From positions 62,001 to 126,000 of the forward strand of contig WHSZ01000005.1 of assembly GCA_009379845.1 (NCBI GenBank): a stretch of DNA of 64,000 nucleotides, read 5' to 3'. Shown here one piece after another: positions 59,938 to 64,000 of this stretch. The stretch's first letter is position 1. The number at the start of each line of letters is the position of its first letter. A model generated the notes under the pieces. That model saw only the letters and a program-made list of their open reading frames with translations, had not been told where the DNA came from and made no database searches. Origin of the DNA: Pseudonocardiaceae bacterium (lineage in GTDB: Bacteria > Actinomycetota > Actinomycetes > Mycobacteriales > Pseudonocardiaceae). The translations under genes and the position numbers were made by a program.

Positions 59938-62900
59938 ATGGTGCGATTCGGTGTGCTTGGGCCGCTGGCCGTGTGGACCGACCATGGCGAGCCGGTCACG
60001 ATCCCCGGGCGCAAGGTCCGGGTCCTGCTGGCGGATCTGCTCGTCCACGAGGGGCGTGCGGTGTCGGTGGACCGGCTGGTGGACGACCTGTGGGGTGCGG
60101 CAGCACCAGCCGACCCCACGGCGGCACTGCACGTGCGGGTCTCGCAGCTACGCCGCGCACTGGCCGGTGCCGAGCCGGACTCTCGGGGACTGGTGGTGTC
60201 CCAGGCGCCCGGTTACGCGCTGCGCACCGGCACGGCGGACACGGTGGACGCGGTGGACGCGGTGGACGCGGTGGACGCGGTGGACGCGGTGGACGCGGTG
60301 GACGCGGTGGACGCGGTCAGGTTCGCGAACCTGACCGGGCAGGCACAAGCGGCCGGTGACCCTCGCACCCGGGCCGGGCTGCTGGCCGAGGCGCTTACCC
60401 TGTGGCGGGGGCCTGCCCTCGCCGACTTCGCGGACGAGGAGTTCGCCGGGGCGGCCGTTGCCCGGTGGGAGGAGCAGCGGCTTGCCGCTGTGGAGGCGCA
60501 CGCCGAGGCGAGGCTGGACCTTGGCGAGCACCGCGAGCTGGTCGGCGAGCTGGGTGAGCAGGTGACCCGCCACCCGTACCGGGAGCGGCTGCGGGCAGCC
60601 CAGATGAGAGCCCTCTACCGGTCCGGCCGGGCGGGCGAGGCGCTTGACAGCTTCCAGGAGCTGCGCGAGCGGCTCGCCGACGAGCTGGGGCTGGACCCGG
60701 GGCAGGAGCTGGTCGCGCTGCATGGGGCCATCCTGGCCGGTGACCCTGGCGAGGACGCGCCGGCACCTGCCTCGCGGCCGGTCAAGCCAACCAGCAACGT
60801 GCCGGCGCCGGTGACCGAGCTGATCGGACGGGACCACGTGGTCGGGCGGGTACGGGAATTGCTGGCTTCTGGGCGGCTTGTCACGCTCACCGGCCCTGGC
60901 GGTGTGGGCAAGACCAGTGTGGCCATCGCGGTCGCGAGGGCCACGGTCGAGGCCTACCCGGACGGCGTATGGCTGGTCGACCTGACCACCTGGCACCGCT
61001 CGGGTGATCCGGCCGAGCTGGTCGTGTCCGAACTGTCCATCCCGGATGCCCCCGGCGATTCGCGGCGGGCGGGCGACCGGCTGGCCGCGGCCCTTCGGGA
61101 GCGGCGGATGCTGCTGGTGCTGGACAACTGCGAGCACGTGGTGGGACCGGTTGCCGGGCTGGTCGGGGCGTTGCTGTCGGCAGCGCCCGGCCTGCGGGTG
61201 CTGGCCACCAGCCGGGAGCCGCTGCGGCTGCGCGGCGAGGCGCGCTTCGACCTGCCGCCGCTGGACATCCCGGACACCGATGACCCTGCCCGGCTGGCCC
61301 GCTCCTCCGCCGTACGGCTGTTCCTCGCCAGGGCGGGGTTGGTGGCGGAACCGGAAACCGCCGCCGGCGTGGCAGAGGTGTGCAGAAGGCTCGATGGCAT
61401 CCCGCTGGCACTCGAGCTGGCCGCGACCCGGGTGCCCGCGCTGGGCGTAGCCGAGCTGGCCGCGCGCCTGCAGGTACCGCAGGACCGGTTCGGGCTGCTC
61501 GGCTCCGGGCCGCGTGATGCCCCTGACCGGCAGCGCACCCTGGCCGCGGTGATCGACTGGAGCTGGCAGCTGCTGACCGAGGCCGAACGGACCGTGCTGC
61601 GCCGGCTGGCCGTCCACTCAGGTGGGTGCACGCTCGCCGCGGCCGAGGCAGTGTGTTCGGGGGACGGCGCAGTGTGTTCGGGGGACGGCGCAGTGTGTTC
61701 GGGCGACGGCGCCGAGGGGGTGCTCGACCTGCTGGCGGGGCTGGTGGATCGCTCGCTGGTGGTGCGCGGTGACGGTGCCAGGTTCCGGCTGCTGGAATCG
61801 GTCTCCGCATACTGCCTTGACCGGCTGCGTGAGGCCGGCGAAGAGGCGGCGCTGCGGCGCCGGCACGCCGACTACTACCTGACCCTTGCCGAGCAAGCCG
61901 AGCCGCGGCTGCGTGGCCCCGGCCAGCGGGAATGGCTGCGGCGGCTGGACGCCGAGGCCGCGAACCTGCGGGCGGCCCTTGACACGTTCCGGCGGGAAGG
62001 CGCCGCCGAACCGGCGCTGCGGCTGGCGGGCGCACTGACGTGGTACTGGTTCCTGCGCGGCAGGCTCACCGAGGCGCGCCGGGCACTGGCAGCGGCGTTG
62101 GCCGTGCCGGATGAGGCACCCGCCGCGATCCGGGCCGCGGCCGCGGTCTGGGACGCCGGGCTGGCGATCCGGCAGGGGCAGGCCGGCCCGGAGCGGGCGG
62201 CGGAGGTGCTGCGGGCAGCCGAGAAGGCGGCGGAGAGGGTGGAGCTGGCCAGAGCGCAGTGGTTTCTGGCCGGGTCGATCATCGACTACGGAGACGTGGT
62301 GGCCACCGGTGACCTGCTGGCGCGGGCACTGGACACCTTCCAGGATGCCGGGGACCGGTGGGGCGAGGCCGCGGTGCTGAGCACCAGGGCCATGCTCGCG
62401 CGCATGCGGGGTGACGTGGCCGCGCTCGAGCACGATGCCCGGCGCAGCGCCGAGCTGTTCGGCGAGCTGGGTGACGACTGGGGAGTGCTGCAGGCCACGG
62501 ACTGGCTGATCGGCCTTGCGGACATGACCGGCGACTGGGTGGAAGCGGCCCGGCTCAGTCAGGACGGCCTGCGGATCGCGGAGGAACTGGGGCTGTTGCC
62601 CGATGTGGCCGGCCGGCTGTCCTGGCTGGCCTGGATCTCGGTGCAGGTTGGGGACTACCCGCGCGCCCAGGAGTACGCGGCGCCGGCGAAACGGCTTACC
62701 GCCGAGCAGGGGCAGCGAGCCGGCGAGGTGTTCGCCACCATCAGCCTGGCGTTCAGCCACCGCCGGGACGGCAAGCTCGACCCGGCCGAGGAGCAGCTGC
62801 GGTGGCTATTGGCATCCGCGAGGCAACAGCAGAACGGTGCCGCCAACCCGCCTTACCTGTCGATGGTCCTCGTCGAACTGGGGCTGCTTGCCGGGCAGCG

Positions 62901-63234
62901 GGGCGACCCGGCCGCGGCCCTTGCCTGGCAACTGGAGGCCTTCGACGTGTCAATGGAACATCGCCCGGAGCCCGATACGGCGTGGGCACTGGCGGGGATG
63001 GCAGCCGCGCTGGCCCAGGACGGGCGGCCTGGCCTTGCCGCCCGCTTCCTCGGCGCCGCCGAGACCGCACGGCGGCAGACCGGGCGATCGCTGTCCGCCT
63101 CGGACCGCGACGAGCTGGACAAGATCACCACCGCGGTCCAGGCCGCCGAGCCCGACTTCGCCGCCCTGTTCGCGCGCGGCACCGAGCTCACGCCCGAACG
63201 GGCCCGGTCCCTGCTGGACGGGGACCGGGCCTGA
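59938..63234 (+). CDS. AfsR-like SARP regulator with NB-ARC-type ATPase and TPR region
   Basis: 1098 residues. Residues 1-95 are the OmpR-like DNA-binding domain (FGVLGPLAVWTDHGEPVTIPGRKVRVLLADLLV), then a VDA-repeat linker (103-126), the activation domain to about 270, an NB-ARC/STAND ATPase (GPGGVGKTSVAIA at about 319; MLLVLDNCEHV; ATSREPLRLRGE) and C-terminal TPR-like helices. The second repeat region (AVCSGDG x3) is in the ATPase-TPR junction. Such proteins activate secondary-metabolite or development genes. No target cluster is nearby. GTG start. Confidence 0.9.
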   Translation: MVRFGVLGPLAVWTDHGEPVTIPGRKVRVLLADLLVHEGRAVSVDRLVDDLWGAAAPADPTAALHVRVSQLRRALAGAEPDSRGLVVSQAPGYALRTGTADTVDAVDAVDAVDAVDAVDAVDAVDAVRFANLTGQAQAAGDPRTRAGLLAEALTLWRGPALADFADEEFAGAAVARWEEQRLAAVEAHAEARLDLGEHRELVGELGEQVTRHPYRERLRAAQMRALYRSGRAGEALDSFQELRERLADELGLDPGQELVALHGAILAGDPGEDAPAPASRPVKPTSNVPAPVTELIGRDHVVGRVRELLASGRLVTLTGPGGVGKTSVAIAVARATVEAYPDGVWLVDLTTWHRSGDPAELVVSELSIPDAPGDSRRAGDRLAAALRERRMLLVLDNCEHVVGPVAGLVGALLSAAPGLRVLATSREPLRLRGEARFDLPPLDIPDTDDPARLARSSAVRLFLARAGLVAEPETAAGVAEVCRRLDGIPLALELAATRVPALGVAELAARLQVPQDRFGLLGSGPRDAPDRQRTLAAVIDWSWQLLTEAERTVLRRLAVHSGGCTLAAAEAVCSGDGAVCSGDGAVCSGDGAEGVLDLLAGLVDRSLVVRGDGARFRLLESVSAYCLDRLREAGEEAALRRRHADYYLTLAEQAEPRLRGPGQREWLRRLDAEAANLRAALDTFRREGAAEPALRLAGALTWYWFLRGRLTEARRALAAALAVPDEAPAAIRAAAAVWDAGLAIRQGQAGPERAAEVLRAAEKAAERVELARAQWFLAGSIIDYGDVVATGDLLARALDTFQDAGDRWGEAAVLSTRAMLARMRGDVAALEHDARRSAELFGELGDDWGVLQATDWLIGLADMTGDWVEAARLSQDGLRIAEELGLLPDVAGRLSWLAWISVQVGDYPRAQEYAAPAKRLTAEQGQRAGEVFATISLAFSHRRDGKLDPAEEQLRWLLASARQQQNGAANPPYLSMVLVELGLLAGQRGDPAAALAWQLEAFDVSMEHRPEPDTAWALAGMAAALAQDGRPGLAARFLGAAETARRQTGRSLSASDRDELDKITTAVQAAEPDFAALFARGTELTPERARSLLDGDRA
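60244..60315 (+). repeat. 9-bp repeat GTGGACGCG, eight copies
   Basis: Eight perfect copies in frame, encoding (Val-Asp-Ala)8 in the linker between the DNA-binding and activation domains of the AfsR-like protein. A repeat of this purity and number is prone to slippage; any change keeps the reading frame. Confidence 0.95.
61648..61710 (+). repeat. 21-bp repeat, three copies, in the AfsR-like gene
   Basis: Units start at 61648, 61669 and 61690 and encode AVCSGDG three times. The third differs by one base. In frame, so protein length could vary between strains. Confidence 0.9.
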
Positions 63235-63247
63235 TCCGTGGACCCGC

Positions 63248-63817
63248 TTACTTGGGAACGTAGATGTGCACGACGATCCCGGAGTCGAACCGGTTCACGT
63301 CGGCCAGCTTCAGGTGGGTGGTGTCGAACCCGGCGCCCTCGAAGAGGTGCTTGCCGGCCCCGATGATGACCGGGTAGTACCAGAAGTGGAACTCGTCGAT
63401 AAGACCGTGCTCCACCAGGGTCTTGTCCAGCTCACCGGTGCCCCACTTCACGATGTTCGTGCCCGGCTGCTCCTTGAGCTTGGCGACCTCCTCGGCCACG
63501 TCGCCTTTGAGGACGGTGGTGGCGTTCCAGTCGATCTCGGTCACCGTCCGGGAGGCGACGTACTTCGGCTTTTTGTTGAACATGTCGGCGCTCGGGCCCT
63601 CCCGCGATGTCCAGGCATCCTTGAATCCTTCGGCGGTCACCCGTCCCATCAGGTGGGCGTCGGCGTCTCCGAGAAGCTTGCCCGCGTACTCGTTGTGCTG
63701 GTCGTCCCAGTACGGCTCGCCCCAGTGCTGCGGTTCCGCCCTGGACGCGGTCGAAGGGCGGGTGTCGTCGATGACGCCGTCCAGCGACACGAACGTCGAC
63801 TCGATGAGCTTTCGCAT
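63248..63817 (-). CDS. Dihydrofolate reductase family protein (RibD_C-like)
   Basis: 189 residues: MRKLIESTFVSLDGVIDD at the N-terminus, LLGDADAHLMGRVTAEGF, YVASRTVTEIDWNATTVL, IVKWGTGELDKTLVEHGLIDEFHFWYYPVIIGAGKHLFEG. This is the common actinobacterial dihydrofolate-reductase-like family of stand-alone RibD_C proteins; true DHFR activity is usually not shown. Converges on the AfsR-like gene, 13 bases apart. Different in sequence from the Rv2671-like protein at 17.5 kb. Confidence 0.82.
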   Translation of the reverse strand: MRKLIESTFVSLDGVIDDTRPSTASRAEPQHWGEPYWDDQHNEYAGKLLGDADAHLMGRVTAEGFKDAWTSREGPSADMFNKKPKYVASRTVTEIDWNATTVLKGDVAEEVAKLKEQPGTNIVKWGTGELDKTLVEHGLIDEFHFWYYPVIIGAGKHLFEGAGFDTTHLKLADVNRFDSGIVVHIYVPK

Positions 63818-63936
63818 TGTTCTGCTCCCTCTGGCCTGCGCTGGCGGCCCGGTGCCGCCTGGCTTGATGAGGGTCAGCCTGCGGGACGGCCCTTACGGTT
63901 TCCTTCAGGTCGCCTCCACGTGCCTGCGGCGCGGGA

Positions 63937-64000
63937 TCAGCGGGAGCGCCGGGTGGCGAACCACATCGCGCCGGCACCGACCAGGATGCCGCCGACGCCG
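63937..64000 (-). CDS. C-terminal membrane anchor of an unidentified protein (cut by window edge)
   Basis: The last 20 or so residues read GVGGILVGAGAMWFATRRSR before a TGA at 63937-63939. A hydrophobic run followed by a basic tail is typical of the C-terminal anchor of an exported protein in this group. The rest of the gene lies beyond base 64000, so the protein cannot be named. Confidence 0.6.
   Translation of the reverse strand, partial: GVGGILVGAGAMWFATRRSR

Noticed and set aside
60148..61617. Minus-strand frame with repeated HRVHRV residues
   Set aside because: Repeats only reflect the VDA-coding tandem repeat read backwards; the plus-strand AfsR-like gene explains the region.

Overview
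The window is high-GC actinobacterial DNA with dense genes, many GTG starts and 4-base ATGA/GTGA overlaps. A mycothiol synthase (mshD), glnR, lmeA, phosphate-uptake genes and an sseA/sseC pair keep the gene neighbourhood known from Mycobacterium tuberculosis Rv0811c-Rv0821c. An RsiG-type c-di-GMP-binding anti-sigma factor, SARP regulators and varied catabolic genes point instead to a mycelial, probably sporulating genus of the Pseudonocardiales (Amycolatopsis/Prauserella-like). The genus is inferred, not shown.

Layout. 0-4.6 kb: the end of a glutamine amidotransferase gene, a trimethylamine monooxygenase gene (tmm), and a four-gene redox operon (CcdA, D-arginine-dehydrogenase-like flavoprotein, glutaredoxin, Cys-Cys protein). 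4.6-7.6 kb: pobA between two copies of a palindromic repeat, an EamA permease and a secreted Cu/Zn-SOD-like protein. 7.6-9.7 kb: a small island-like stretch with a toxin-antitoxin pair, a HicB-like gene and a 30-bp fragment that duplicates part of the neighbouring dus gene. 9.5-14.2 kb: dus, a TetR regulator divergent from an NAD(P)H oxidoreductase with twin operators, and a drug-efflux MFS protein. 14.3-17.5 kb: a cytoplasmic HTH fused through a membrane segment to an extracellular glycoside-hydrolase-like domain that has lost both catalytic glutamates, divergent from a SARP regulator and a small secreted protein. This is the best candidate for an undescribed system.

17.5-26 kb: folP2 overlapping an Rv2671-like reductase gene, a methyltransferase, a lipoprotein, a diguanylate cyclase and a very large LytR-CpsA-Psr cell-wall ligase. 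26-34 kb: phoU, pstBACS with a PhoP-type box, mshD, glnR, lmeA and thiX. 34-39.4 kb: an erythromycin-esterase-like gene and an AraC-controlled MFS/decarboxylase/dehydrogenase operon. 39.4-42.2 kb: a 25-codon Cys-containing leader peptide, DUF4395, sseA, sseC, a 32-residue membrane protein and a nitrobindin-like protein. 42.2-47.5 kb: pxpB-pxpC, a fused 2-oxoacid dehydrogenase E1 and an aldehyde dehydrogenase. 47.6-53.8 kb: pabC-like, Fur-family and ygfZ genes, a beta-keto acid cleavage enzyme, rsiG, asparaginase and conserved actinobacterial genes.

53.9-59.9 kb: an inositol-type sugar module (ABC transporter, IolE-like, IolG-like) with a LacI repressor and twin operators. 59.9-64 kb: an AfsR-like giant regulator with two in-frame tandem repeats, a DHFR-like protein and the tail of a membrane-anchored protein cut by the window edge. 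No tRNA, rRNA, CRISPR array or intact insertion sequence was seen. Function names rest on motif and family recognition by eye; no database search was run.
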